Shown: positions 11,001-22,130 of the stretch, in pieces
How positions within the stretch are numbered: the first letter of the stretch is position 1
Layout: every line of letters starts with the position of its first letter
Assembly: GCF_018294505.1 (NCBI RefSeq)
Contig: NC_057812.1
Span: 60,557,789-60,621,788 of the forward strand
Length of the DNA stretch: 64,000 nucleotides
Origin: Triticum aestivum
Taxonomy: Eukaryota > Streptophyta > Magnoliopsida > Poales > Poaceae
Reading direction: 5' to 3'
Position numbers and translations under genes: made by a program
Notes under the pieces: model-generated
What the model was told of the DNA's origin: nothing
The model's input: the letters and a program-made list of their open reading frames with translations, nothing else
Database searches by the model: none

Positions 11001-14000
11001 GGATAAATCCTGCCGCCAACAGTCGAGCCACTTCTTCACCAATGGCTTTTCTCTTCTGGACGGCGGACCGCCGAAGATGCTCTTTGACTGGTTTTGCAGA
11101 TGAGTCGACTCTTAGGCGATGCTCAGCCAGTCCCCTGGGAACACCTGGCATGTCAGCGGGCTTCCATGCAAAAATGTCCCAGTTCTCACGGAGGAACTGG
11201 ATGAGCGCTTCTTCCTATTTTGGGTCGAGTGTTGTGGAGATGCGGGTCGGAGCTGCATCGGGGTCGGTCGGGTGAATGTGAACAGGCTTCGTCTCACCGG
11301 ACGACTGGAATGCAGACTCTGTGGCGGGTTTCTTTGATCGCAGCAAGTCACTCGGATCTGCATTTTGCTTGTATTCCTCGAACTCGACCGCTGTCACCTG
11401 GGAATCGGCAATCTTTGAGCCCTTCTGAAAGCACTCTTCTGCCTTTTTCCGATCACCGGTGACAGTGATCACTCCTTTGGGGCCGGGCATCTTCAATTTG
11501 AGGTACACGTAACATGGTCGAGCCATGAACCGTGCGTAAGCTGGTCTCCCCAAAATGGCATGATATGCACTCTGAAAATCCACGACCTCAAACGTCAACT
11601 TTTCTTTGCGAAAATGTTTCGAATCACCAAACACCACGTCCAAAGCTATTTGGCCGAGTGACTCGGCTTTCTTCCCTGGTATAACTCCATGAAAGCTCAT
11701 GTTACTAGTGCTCAGTCGGGACATCGGAATGCCCATTCCTTTCAGTGTGTCTGCATACAACAAATTCAGCCCGCTTCCACCGTCCATCAGCACTTTTGTC
11801 AGTCGAGTGCCTTCGACAACTGGATCGACCACCAAAGCTTGCCTCCCAGGGGTGGCAATATGAGTCGGGTGATCAGATTGGTCGAATGTGATGGGTATTT
11901 GAGACCATTTCAGATAATTTGCTTTTGCTGGGGCAACCATGTTCACCTCTCGGTTAATGACTTTCAGTCGACTCCTGCTTTCCACATCTGCAAAGATCAT
12001 CAGAGTGGAGTTGATATGCGGATATCCTTCCTCACTGTCCTCCTTGTCTTCGGCCTTGTCCGACTCCTTCTCCTTGTCCTTAGACTGTTTTCCCTGAAAC
12101 TGCTGGATCAGGAGTCGACATTGGCGAGTGGTGTGCTTCGGGTAGATGATATTCCCCTCTTCGTCTTTCTTCGTGTGGATGTGACATGGCATATCCATTA
12201 CGTCGTTCCCTTCTTTATCCTTTACCTTCTTGGGGTTCCAGGATCCTTTTGGTTTCCCCTTAAACTTTCCCTGAGTCACGGCCAGAGCCTCTCCAGGAGC
12301 TGCCGGTTCAGCCTTCCGCTTCTGTTTCCGACTGGTGTTTCCTTTTTCCGACTGACTCGGCTTGTGCTTGCCGCTTCGGAGTCGGTCTTCTTCTTCGCCG
12401 TTGGCGTACTTGGTAGCAATCTCCATCATCCGACTCAAGGTCATGTCACCGGTTCGACCAAACTTCAAACTCAGTTCTCTGTTCTTGACGCCATCTTTGA
12501 AGGCGCAGACTGCCTGATGATCAGACACATTCTCCACAGTGTGGTGCAAAGTGATCCACCTCTGAATATACTCTCTGAGAGTCTCATTAGCCTTCTGCAC
12601 GCAGACTTGCAACTCTGTCAATCCAGCTGGTCGCTTGCAAGTTCCTTCAAACGTTCTGATGAACACTCGGGACAGATCTTCCCAAGTGTAAATGCTGCTA
12701 GGAGGTAATTGAGTCAACCATGCCCTGGCAGAACCTTCCAGCATGAGGGGCAAATGCTTCATGGCCACCTCGTCGTTCCCACCACCAATCTGAACTGCCA
12801 CTCGGTAGTCTTCAAGCCAAGTTTCAGGCTTAGACTCACCAGTGAACTTGCTGACTCCTGTTGCCAACCTGAAATTGGGAGGGATAACTGCGGCTCTGAT
12901 AGCTCTGCTGAAACATTCAGGACCAGAAACATGCACTCGACTGCTTGTGGGTGCATCTCTGTCGAGTCCGCCTCGATGGGCTCTGTTCCGGTCGACCAAA
13001 CCTTGCACGATAATGGATCGCGCGTCGAAGCCTGGTTCTCTGGGGTCGACTGGAACCCTTCGCCCTGTACTGTACTGACGCCTGTCATCTTGCTGTCGAG
13101 GAGCGTAAGACCCACCCCTCGGAGGGGAATTGGGCACTCGACGCCTATCATCTCGGTCGAGTCGGTCGCCATATTGATCTCGCCGATTCTCGCGCCCTTC
13201 ACGCCGCGGAGGCGATCTGGGGCTGTGAGCCGACTGAACCGTATTCGCAGTGACGGATCGACTGTGAATTCTGTTGCGCGACTGAGACACGGCTGAATTC
13301 TGATCTCCTGCTGCCCGGAGCAGATCCCTGATCTGCAGCAAACCTCTGCCAGCTTCCGACTGCGAAGGCTGGATGGACTCTGCTATACGGGTCGCAGCTG
13401 CTAAATTCTGGATTGGGGTTCGATATACCTGAGTCGGCGGGAAGAGTTGACGTCGACTGGTGTCGGGAACTCGTTGCCGCGCGCGCTCGTCGAGTGCTCG
13501 CTGAAGATTCTCCAGTCGAGTGCGCTCGGCCAAATTGGCCAGACGTGCCTCCTCCAAGGCACGAGCCTCGGGGGTTTCTCCTGCGATGGGAGTACGCAGG
13601 GCATCCACGTTCCTGCGGCGAAGTTCCTCTCTTTGCAGAGAGTCGAGTGGCTCGGGCTGGTACTCTTCGTGGCCTCGTGCGGGGTCGCCTCCGTCACCTG
13701 CTCCACCATCACGGGCGAAGCCAGGGGGACTGCGGGGCCCGTCGACCATCAAGATTTCCGCCGCTGGATCACTGCTACCGCACTCGGATGCAGTCTCTAC
13801 GGAGCCAGTCGACAGATCGAACAAGCCGTAGAGAGATTCGTTGGGCTCGATTGCCGCAACTTGGGTGGTGGCCGATTGGCGAGCCACCGCGTGCTTCACC
13901 CATCGCTGAAGCCTCGACCGGCCCGAGCGCTTGCGTTGGCGGGAGACCGGGAGGGTGGACGATGGAGGAGTCGACCGATACGGGGTCGACGGTTGCCGCA

Positions 14001-14163
14001 GCAGAACGCCGCGGACACATGCGCGAAAATGCGTCGCACCGCGGACGGGGAGCGCATCAACGTCGAGTGGAGCCTCCTGGAGCCAGGCGGAGTCGTCGGC
14101 GATGAAGGTGAGAGTGCCGAGACAGATCTCTCGGCCTTCGACCAAAACTCCAGCAGACACCAT
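8037..14163 (-). pseudogene. gag-pol: gag-pol polyprotein of the Tat element (Gag, protease, RT, RNase H, integrase), interrupted
   Basis: The reading begins with ATG at 14163, 55 bp after the PBS. Gag (to about 12100) has a retrotransposon Gag domain and a C/H-rich zinc-binding segment (CHIHTKK...HTTRQC). Protease shows LMDGGSGLNLLY near 11800. An in-frame TAG at 11215-11217 separates protease from RT. RT has YMDD near 10630, RNase H starts around FFDGSK (about 9770), and the integrase HHCC finger and first Asp (LVAVDKFTKWIEA) lie near 8750-9000. Near 8662 a deletion removes the conserved block with the second catalytic Asp and shifts the frame. The tail with SNGQAERANG and the C-terminal domain then continues in another frame to 8037. 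The enzymes would act in virus-like particles and the nucleus; this copy cannot make an active integrase. Confidence 0.9.
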
Positions 14164-14217
14164 GATGAAAGTACTCGGAAGAATCGCAACTTCTCCACAA
14201 AAATCGCTAAAACACCT

Positions 14218-14235
14218 GCCCCACGGTGGGCGCCA
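14218..14235 (-). other. Primer binding site, tRNA-Lys(CUU)
   Basis: The plus strand GCCCCACGGTGGGCGCCA equals the 3' end of plant tRNA-Lys(CUU) including CCA, as I recall that tRNA. The minus strand is therefore its complement, two bases from the LTR end at 14238. An 18-base match is excellent. Confidence 0.85.
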
Positions 14236-14237
14236 AC

Positions 14238-14764
14238 TGTCGTGGTTCTAAGCCTGACAGTAGAGTGGGGGGTAGGTATGGAGAGGCAAGGTCCTAGCTA
14301 TGGAGAGGTTGTAAACACAAGGGATGTACGAGTTCAGGCCCTTCTCGGAAGAAGTAATAGCCCTACGTCTCGGAGCCCGGAGGCGGTCGAGTGGATTATG
14401 AGTATGTGAGTTACAAGATGCCGAACCCCTCTACCTGTGGAGGGGGGTGGCTTATATAGAGTGCGCCAGGACCCCAGCCAGCCCACGTAGGAGAGGGTTT
14501 AGGGTGAGTTAAGTCAGGGGCGTTACTGGTAACGCCCCACATAAAGTGTCTTTACTACCATAAAGCCTACTTAATTACAGGCCGTTGCAGTGCAGAGTGC
14601 CTCTTGACCTCCTGGTGGTCGAGTGAGTCTTCATGGTCGAGTCCTTCAAGTCAGTCGAGTGAGTCCCTCGTTGGTCGACTGGAAGGCGACCTCTTCTAAG
14701 GGTGTCCTTGGGCAAGGCACTTAGACCAGGTTCATGACCCTACCCTAGGTACATGACCCCATCA
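14238..14764 (-). repeat. 5' LTR of the Tat element
   Basis: 527 bp, the partner of 1929-2455, drives gag-pol leftward. A TATA box (CTATATAAG on the minus strand) lies at 14451-14459. It is followed at 14765 by the GGGGG duplication. Confidence 0.95.
14451..14459 (-). promoter_or_regulatory. TATA box of the Tat 5' LTR
   Basis: The minus strand reads CTATATAAG within the LTR, about 290 bp upstream of the gag start. It is the likely promoter of the genomic transcript. Confidence 0.6.
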
Positions 14765-14769
14765 GGGGG
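14765..14769. repeat. Target site duplication GGGGG, right copy (Tat element)
   Basis: It follows the terminal CATCA of the right LTR and equals 1924-1928. Confidence 0.85.
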
Positions 14770-16386
14770 TCTTCTCAAAATCCATCGATCGTCACATGGG
14801 GTCTCGGGTGCTACCACCCTTAGAAGCGTTGTTACGGTTCCATCAAAACTCATATACTCCGTCCTTATCGTTGACAGGGTTAGTCCTCTCAGATCCTCGG
14901 GAAAATTCTTTCTCTGGGCACTTCCGGTAGTGGCATACCTTTTCCTCAATACTTTTATCGTTTCATCTTGGTAGGATTCTTCCGAGACTGGATATTCTTA
15001 GCTGACGGGTCTGGCGCCAACACTAAACAACTATCGATATCTTATGGCGGTCAACAATTTATGGTTTCTCCTGCAGAAAATGGGTCTGGGTTGAACCTCA
15101 CTGTATATCCTACGGTTGGCAACAACTGCCTTGTACAAGGAAAAAAATACTTAGACAATTCTAAGGTTCAAACAAGGTTTTGATCATCGTCACTCTACTA
15201 TGGGTAAGTCACTCAGATTTACCATCCGATATAGCAAGGCGAATAATAAGAGTAAGTCGGTATGGTGATCAATCCACCCCGCACCCAAATCATTACCTTG
15301 TATAAGGTTTAGCGAATCTTGCATTCTAACACTCGGTCATCCTCACAAGCATTGCAGAATCTCTCTTGTCAACGAACCAAGTTCAGATGAATCCATCGGT
15401 TCTGCAAGCTGAACTAACATCTATCGTTCCTTCACAACTCTCAGGTTTTGCGTAAACTCCTATAAGATCGTCTGTTGATAAAGTCGTAACTTCTTCCAGG
15501 GTTTTTCCTTCAGCAAGAGTGTGCTTGCTTCTTGGCAGGTCCTGGGGCATGTGGGTTATGGCCCATCTCATAACTTGCAAACCTTGAACTCATCATCGGG
15601 CAACTGTTCATTATTCCAACATCCAGCTTCCTAGCATTTCTTAAATCCATCCAATTGTACTGTCTCCTTTCCTTCTATTCGTACCAAACAGTAACGTGAT
15701 TACTCAGATTCATCCTAGAGTTACAATTGCTCCATATTTCCAACATTATTCCTCCTTTATATCCAGTAGTACTTCATCCCTTCATATTATTAGGGTATCC
15801 CGCATATCGAGATAAAACTTATACTTTTGAAGTCCACTCCGTGGAACAACATTATTCCTTTCCAGGGGTCAAATCTCCTCACAGGGTACTACCACCCTTA
15901 AAATGCTCCAATCTTCCATAGACCATATTTCTCATATCATCGAAAATGGTCAAAATCTTTCTTCATAGAGTAACAACTCATAAAATCCAAATCAGTAGCA
16001 ACGATGCTAAATTTATTGATTCTCAACTTATTACCATCTCTTGCATTTCCATTACATGCCTTAACTCAACACCTCAATATAAAGGAAAATGTTCTCACTA
16101 CTACTACTACTACTATACTTCTCACAAACACTACTAATTATCACAAGTCTCCTTCTCCTTGGGACATTCTCTGGCAAAGTGCCCTCCTTCATTACAACAA
16201 AAACATATTACTTCTAACAAGTCTCGGGGTTTCCTTTTTGGGAAAACTGCTGGAGTAGTGCCCTGGCTCCTTGTACCTGAAACAGGTGATATGACTCAGG
16301 TCCTTCCTGGTATCCAATCTACTTCTCTTCCTGGATTTTTCCGTTCCAATCAGGGCTTCTATTTCCTGTGGGTCATAATCTACTTC
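14770..16386 (-). other. Internal region of Z downstream of Gag, no gene recognised
   Basis: No RT, RNase H or integrase motif is visible on either strand and the short ORFs look random. It holds two copies of the ACCACCCTTA motif (about 14814 and 15890) like that beside the LTR, and a (TAC)n microsatellite at about 16096-16118. It is presumably non-coding filler of a non-autonomous element. Confidence 0.5.
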
Positions 16387-16983
16387 CTATGTCGGGAATT
16401 CTACTAGGTCCCCATTCAGACAATTTTGGGAGATGTGTCCTTCTTCTCCACATGAATAGTACGACTTGGTGCAGGGTTTAATTGGATTTGCTTTGGGTGT
16501 GTCCTCCACATCTTCCTTCACCACTGGTTCTTCTAAAATTTCCATGAGGGCTCCTTTCATTGCTTCTTTCTTCTGTTGGATGGTTCTTTGAACCACGGGG
16601 TAAATGTGACACTGAGCAGGGTAGTGGGTAGTCCCTTCACATAAGAAACAAGTAATCTGCCTAGTTGGGCATTCTTCATCTGGGTGACTTCCTTCACAAT
16701 TAGGGCATTCATCCTTGTGTTCTTTATGGGTGTGTGTTATTTCTCCATAGAGCTTGCATGCACAAGGTTTCTTCATATTACTTCCATAAGGCTTCAATTT
16801 CTGGGACACAACCTGAGACTTTAGCAAAGTCAACTTAAATTCTTTCCAAGTGGTAACTCTTTGCCATCCTTTGATGGTTTGGTACATCCTCCACCAAGTA
16901 GCATCACCTCTTTCAAAGCACTGAAGAGCATGCTGGGTCATATCATTTCCAACTATAGTGTTATTCTCCATATGATCTTCCAT
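16387..16983 (-). CDS. gag: Gag fragment of element Z with zinc knuckles
   Basis: A 198-residue minus-strand ORF. The N-terminal part (ATWWRMYQTIKGW...W..F) resembles the end of a plant Gag domain. Three Cys/His groups follow: CKLYGE...HKDECPNC, CFLCEGTTHYPAQC (a CX2CX4HX4C knuckle) and a C-terminal YYSCGEEGHISQNC, where the first Cys of the knuckle is replaced by Tyr. Family role: RNA packaging in virus-like particles. The ORF stops at 16387 with no protease or pol following. Upstream sequence to the PBS shows no clean start exon, so the real Gag was probably longer and is decayed. Confidence 0.65.
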   Translation of the reverse strand: MEDHMENNTIVGNDMTQHALQCFERGDATWWRMYQTIKGWQRVTTWKEFKLTLLKSQVVSQKLKPYGSNMKKPCACKLYGEITHTHKEHKDECPNCEGSHPDEECPTRQITCFLCEGTTHYPAQCHIYPVVQRTIQQKKEAMKGALMEILEEPVVKEDVEDTPKANPIKPCTKSYYSCGEEGHISQNCLNGDLVEFPT

Positions 16984-18262
16984 GTTCTGAATCCATTAGT
17001 CCGTCTCCAATTGACTTATCGGTCCCGGAAATATGAGTTCATCTCCATTCATCCTCTATTGGTTCCAAGGGTTTTGGGGTGGGATAAGAGAGATAGAGAG
17101 GGATACACACAATGCAAACAATAGTTTTGAAAAGACAGATTTTGTTTAGTGGCTATCGGAAAAACATCAAACAAATGATGGCTCACAATCATCGCATCTA
17201 ACGTAGGTATATAACAGGGGGTTGGTCTTCTAAAGGTCGATAAATCTTCAACGTCGCCAAACTCTTCAAGTCTTGTTCATGTCTCCGATGGCTTCTTCCG
17301 ATCGTGCTTGTCCTTCTCAAGTTCTTTTGCCAGATCATCTTTATTGATGCGATGTCTCTCACGATGTCCTTTAATATTCCTGGAGTTGCATTCCAAACTT
17401 CTAGGTTTCAACATCCTTGGCATTAACCATGGTCCTACTGTCCTTTAGTTCCTGACGAATCTCCAGTGTCTTGAGGTTTTGCTCCTCCATCTTGGCTACT
17501 TCAGCTTCTGGGTCCTAAGTTCTTCACAAAATACTTTCTCGTCAAATACGGCTTCCTGCGGGTCCATCTTAAAACTCCTGATGTAATTCTCCAGATCCTG
17601 GTGATACACCAGCTAAGGTTAAAACTTCATCTTTCGCTGATAGATGCTCCATCAGCCTTCTACCGTCCAATCCTTCTGAAGACATGCATGTTTAACTCAG
17701 CACGGTGCCAATAGTATAAGCGGGCGATAACATCATGGATAGCCATGTCTATGCCCATGTATCTGCCATGAGCTATCAGTCCATAGTTGATATCTCCTGC
17801 CTTAGTGTTTTCTTGACAAAACTTTGACTTTTAACGCTCCATGTTTCGGTCTTTCTCTGACACACCTTGATCTCGAGTATTGACAACTTCAATAGTCTGA
17901 CTAATTCCATACGGGTAACTTTCCTGGGTCATGCCACTCTAGAAATTCTTCAGAGCCTTCAAATTCTCCTAGTCTTCGCAGTCTTCAACCATTGTAGTTT
18001 CCATTATTATAATACACGGTAAAATCCTCTTCATTCCGATGTGGTCTTAGTGGTCCGATATCTTGTACTTCTTGGAGTGGTCTCATCAGCCGAATCTTCG
18101 TGTGGTCAAAAGGGGAAAGGGGTATGGTATCATTACAAGGGAATATTTGAATAAGCTCAGAAGAGAAGAGAGGAAAAATATCTTTTTGAAAAGAAAGTTG
18201 TAGAGAAAAATCTTTCCTATGGGCTTGTCAGTTTCTAGGGGTCACATCCTACAGTCAACACG
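16984..18262 (-). other. 5' internal region of Z, decayed
   Basis: It lies between the PBS and the Gag ORF. It probably holds the lost N-terminal half of Gag, but stops in all frames prevent a call. No other feature was seen. Confidence 0.4.
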
Positions 18263-18263
18263 T

Positions 18264-18275
18264 GCTCTGATACCA
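18264..18275 (-). other. Primer binding site of Z, initiator tRNA-Met type
   Basis: The minus strand reads TGGTATCAGAGC, the classic plant PBS complementary to the 3' end of initiator tRNA-Met, three bases inside the LTR end at 18279. Confidence 0.9.
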
Positions 18276-18278
18276 TCT

Positions 18279-18572
18279 TGTAGCGACCCGACCCGAATGG
18301 ATCAAGTCTCTGTGCTTAAGTGTCATCCCTGGATCGGTATGCTGACACACACAGTACTCGAGGATTTATAACAGAGGTAAATCACATGTATAAACTATCA
18401 TAAATACTATTGCCTCAATCCAAATAGCGGAAGTAACAACAAGGTTGTAGATTCACATCAACACCAATGGCAAAGTTGAGTGTAGAAATCGTAACCCTAA
18501 CGTATCACTTACTCGTCGTAAGAATCCTGCAACATGAGATGTTGCATCCACAAAGGGTCAGTACATCGAATC
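18279..18572 (-). repeat. 5' LTR of Z, 3' part only
   Basis: The minus strand ends GGGTCGGGTCGCTACA. It shares AGGGATGACACTTAAGCA (18312-18329 on the minus strand) with the plus-strand LTR of Y at about 22636. It is interrupted near 18572, where CACTA coding sequence starts; the exact junction is uncertain by about 10 bases. Confidence 0.75.
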
Positions 18573-18573
18573 C

Positions 18574-20149
18574 TGCAACTCATTGGGACGATTTCGTGAA
18601 ATTCAAGGATTCAGAATTATCTAAGGAACGGTCGAGAATAAACAAGGCCAATGCCGTAAAAAAGGATAAGTTCCATAAGCTGGGGCCAGGTGGCTATGCG
18701 GTGGGAATGCCTAAGTGGGATAAGTCTGTGAAAGAGATGGAGGATACAGGTGTCACTCCAGAAACATTGAGCTGGCCCCCCCAGGTGCAGCACTTGGTTC
18801 TATGCGCATGGGGGGAGTTGGACCCGAAGACAGACAAAGTTTCAAAGAAGGCATGTCTGGACGAAGCCGAAGATAAGATACTTGTTGCAATAGAAGAGGC
18901 TCGATCAGGGGTGTTTGAGCTCAACAGAGAGAACGACGAGCTTACGCGTGCCCTGGGAAATCCTGAACACCCAGGAAGAACACGAGGCAAGGGCGCTATT
19001 CCGTGGTATGAGGGGTTTTCGGACTGGAACACCGACTACAGAACCCGTGCGAGAAAGAAGATTGCGGAGGAGAAGAAGAGGAATATGGAGGAGGAGCAGA
19101 GGAAGCTGGACTATGAACGCCTTCAAGGCCTAGAATCAGCGCACGTGGACTTGGCAGTCAAATTCCAGCGGCAGCAGGAACATATCGACTCACTTAGCCA
19201 GCAAAGGGGGTCTCAGTAGCTGCAGCAGCTAGCGGATGATCCGGCATTGGATATCACCGTCCCATCCATGCCGAGAAGCAGCGTGGGTTCCGCCCCGGGT
19301 GACGCATTGCTGGATAGCTACCCAGTGGATGACATCATGGAGAACACTAACTGCGAGCTACACTTCAAAATGAAGAACATATCCATGGTCGTTGCTTTTA
19401 CAAATCCCCCCAAGGCAACCTTCCATTGCAACCCGATTCCAGCGGGCTATGCTCGTGTCTTGGTTGATGAGGTGGTGGACCAATACTCGGGGCTAGAGCA
19501 TGACATTCCTGGAGGTGACGAGGATCACACACTTGGAGAGGCCAACCATCGTATCATCCTATGGAGAAAGGATTGCATCATCTTTCGAAGGCCACCGACA
19601 CCGCGTCATCCGACTCCTCGTCGAAGTCCGCCACCGAGTTAGCAGACTCCCGCTCCTCCAAGTCCAACAACGCGTCAGGCCACTCTTCCTCCAAGTCCGG
19701 CACAGCTTCAGGTCACTCCTCCTCCTCCAAGTCCGACAAAGCGTCAGGCCACTCCTCCTCCAAGTCCGACACAACTTCAGGCCACTCCTCCTCCTCCAAC
19801 TCAGCCATGTCAGCCGTCTTCGCCGCCTCAGCAATCACGGAAGAGAGCCGCCTCAGCTATGGTGCGTAGCGGTACAAGTCAAGGTAGTACTGGAGGTACA
19901 GGCGGAGGCAAGCGATTTCAATATGGTCCAAGCAGCCTCGCGCCTCTTCCGCAGAGGCCTTACGACAAGTCCGAGGAGGAAAACACAGCCATATTGAAGG
20001 CCGAGGTGGAAGACCATTTTGCACCGAAACCGCCACCGCCGCCAAGGGAGAAAGTGCCCGAGGAAAAGATTGACCACTTCATTTGTATGGCTAGACCACC
20101 AGCTCCCAAGCCTGTTGACACAAACTATGAGCGCCACCTAGGAAGTTAA
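18574..20149 (+). pseudogene. Plant CACTA-associated Transposase_24 (Ptta/En/Spm) protein, broken
   Basis: One frame runs throughout with premature TAG codons at 19217-19219 and 19640-19642. The first 215 residues carry the family look: THWDDFVKFKDS, RINKANAVKKDK and GGYAVGMPKWDKS, a helical segment, then a basic coiled coil (residues about 190-250 of the ORF). A low-complexity Pro/Ser/Thr/Gln tract with a 15-30 bp internal repeat lies at 19640-19830, followed by a conserved-looking block PYDKSEEENTAILKAEVEDH. Function in transposition is not well defined for this family. The first codons before 18573 belong to the Z LTR and are not part of the gene. Confidence 0.7.
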
Positions 20150-21805
20150 ATCAAGCACGTCTACAAAAAGAGGCGAGCTCGAGCTCGAGCAAATCAGCTG
20201 GCAAAAGGAGCGGTAAAACCGATCCCCAGCTGCGAGAACAGGCGGCGCAATCAATCCCCCCGCTTGTTGTGCCAACAACACACGAGAGAGGCGCGCCCAA
20301 TATTATTATGGGCAAACCATTTACGTTCCCGAGCTGGGCGATGTGGTAATAACCGAGGAGCATATAAGGCAGTCTGAAATCCTCAAGATCACTGTTGGAC
20401 AACTCCTCGACATCGAGCCCATGCCTCTGCTTAGAGAGGAGGAAATAAAACGGAAATATGTCTGGGGCCAACCTTTGGTCGAGCCAGACGAGGTCAAGAA
20501 GCTCCCAATGAGAATGTATGAATTGCATCAATGGTACATGGACATTACCAAGATTTCCAATCGAGAGTCCCTCATGGTGAATGTCAAGAAGGATCATTAC
20601 TACCATGAGAAAGCTGTGTCCGTTGATTATTCAGAACTATTTCAGTTATACAATCAAGACGCACTCGACAAATCTATCGTCAGTTGCTATTGTCTGTAAG
20701 TGATTTCTTTCTGTAATTTAAGTCTCAAGCTAGCTGTAGTGATCATTTTGATCAATCATTACCTGTAATTATCCTCACTATATTCTTTTTTGTGCTATTA
20801 TGCAGGATAAAGATTTATGAAATGAAAAAAAGGTGGACGCTATGGCATTGGGTTCGTTGACCCAAATACCATTAATGAATACACATGGAAATTAGATCCA
20901 TATTACGAAAAAAGTGTAGAGGAAAGCATGCTAGAGTTCTTCAAGTGCCTCAAATACAATGAAGATATACTACTTCCTTACAACTTCGAGTGAGTCACAC
21001 TGTCTTGTACTCCAAATTCTGTTTTTGCCTACTAGCTAGCTACATGTTTTTGCTTACATATGCCCACTTAATTAAGACATGCAAACGTGTGTGCATGCAG
21101 ATTTCACCGGATCTTGTTAATCATTAAAGTTGATGAAGGAACAGTTGAAGTACTAGACTCACTACTTAAAAAACCAAGTGACTACACCATCGTGTCTGGG
21201 ATAGTCAACAGGTAATTTCTATCATTATTAACTATATCTCAGCCTATTTAGTTCGTCATTTCCTGATATGAACTATTTAATAACCCCTTTATTCATTTTC
21301 TTTGTCGGCAGGAAGGGCTTGGGCAAAGTTCATCAGCGTCACTCCAAGCCAATGGAAAAAATCTGAAATGGTATCGACCCAAGGTAAGTAATTAAGTAGT
21401 ACTAGCTAGCTAGCTGCCATCTCTTTAATTATCATGCTTGATTAATTATTATCTGATCAAATTCCATTCTCGTAAAGCCTCTAAAGCAGGCGCCGGGGAA
21501 TAATCTGTGTGCATACTATGTTTAAGAGAACATTTACATGATGTAGTCCGAAAGGAGCAGATCTCAAAGACAGGAGTGGGTACGTTTGTCAGAACACTAT
21601 TCACAATTTTTACACCATTATCGATATGTAGTCACACAACTAATACACATGCATATTGATCTCCTTCTTAACAGTTCAAAGAGGTGCGGGAGCAGCTCCT
21701 ACCAGAAGACCGCATAGAAGCAATTCAAGAGGAAATAGCGGGATTTTTGCTCGACCAGGTCATAGATCCCAAAGGAGAATACTATTACCCGCTACCGCCC
21801 CCATG
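20150..21805 (+). pseudogene. Ulp1-like (C48) cysteine protease exons of the CACTA element, decayed
   Basis: At least five exon-like blocks: 20343-20695 (VVITEEHIRQSEILKITVGQ), about 20814-20993 (GIGFVDPNTINEYTW), 21102-21212 (FHRILLIIKVDEG...LDSL), about 21312-21383 (AWAKFISVTPSQWKKS) and 21478-21525 (QAPGNNLCAYYV), then a tail to about 21805. GTAAGT/GTGAGT donors and TGCAG acceptors are visible. Positions fitting the His, Asp, Gln/Cys catalytic set of SUMO-protease-like enzymes are recognisable. Frame breaks occur between 20150 and 20343 and at the exon near 21312. Such proteases are common passengers of grass CACTA elements; their role there is unproven. Confidence 0.65.
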
Positions 21806-22130
21806 AACCACTTCCAATTGTCATCGTGCTCCGAAGGCACCAAATAGGATAATGCCACTGGCTCCGAAGGCACCAATTAGGAGGAATTGTATATAGCTGC
21901 CTAATTGTATACATATATGCATGTGTGTATATATGTGTGAATTAATGGTGGTTGTGAGACATTCGATGATATATATATATATATATGATCGGTTCTACTA
22001 GAAATTCTATTTATATATATGCATAACGTGTACAATATGTAGCATCGTAAAATACCAGCAAACGAAAAAGAATTAAATGGAAAACACAAAATTAAATGAA
22101 AAAGAAATCATAAACCCAAAACCCCCCAAC

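Larger units (their letters stand above)
1929..14764 (-). mobile_element. Complete Ty3/gypsy retrotransposon of the Tat lineage, 12.8 kb, nested in Z
   Basis: Two 527-bp LTRs (TG...CA) are flanked by a GGGGG duplication. The minus-strand order is LTR, tRNA-Lys PBS, gag, protease, RT, RNase H, integrase, a 73-bp minisatellite, an antisense accessory gene, PPT, LTR. An extra ORF downstream of pol in antisense orientation is a known trait of several Tat-lineage plant elements. By eye the LTRs differ at about five positions, so the insertion is recent. The integrase core is damaged, so this copy was mobilised before the lesion arose or in trans. It sits 74 bp inside the 3' end of element Z. Confidence 0.93.
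1..18572 (-). mobile_element. Element Z: non-autonomous gypsy-like LTR retrotransposon, minus strand, cut by window start and by a CACTA element
   Basis: The element reads right to left. An LTR end with terminal TG lies at 18279, followed (going left) by a PBS complementary to initiator tRNA-Met at 18264-18275, a Gag with zinc knuckles at 16387-16983, a purine-rich PPT at about 1857-1873, and the other LTR starting at 1854 and running off the window. After removing the nested Tat element (1929-14764) the internal region is only about 3.6 kb and contains no reverse transcriptase or integrase, so it must have depended on enzymes from another element. The right LTR is broken near 18572 by a CACTA element. 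The boundaries at both outer sides are inferred. Confidence 0.65.

Noticed and set aside
11689..12708. 339-residue plus-strand ORF
   Set aside because: Mirror frame of the Tat gag-protease coding sequence; its Phe/Leu/Ser-rich composition is an antisense artefact.
13413..14409. Two long plus-strand ORFs (230 and 320 residues)
   Set aside because: Antisense of the gag N-terminus and LTR; no motif of their own.
14814..15905. Repeated ACCACCCTTA motifs as regulatory sites
   Set aside because: They are more simply copies of the PPT-side sequence of element Z.
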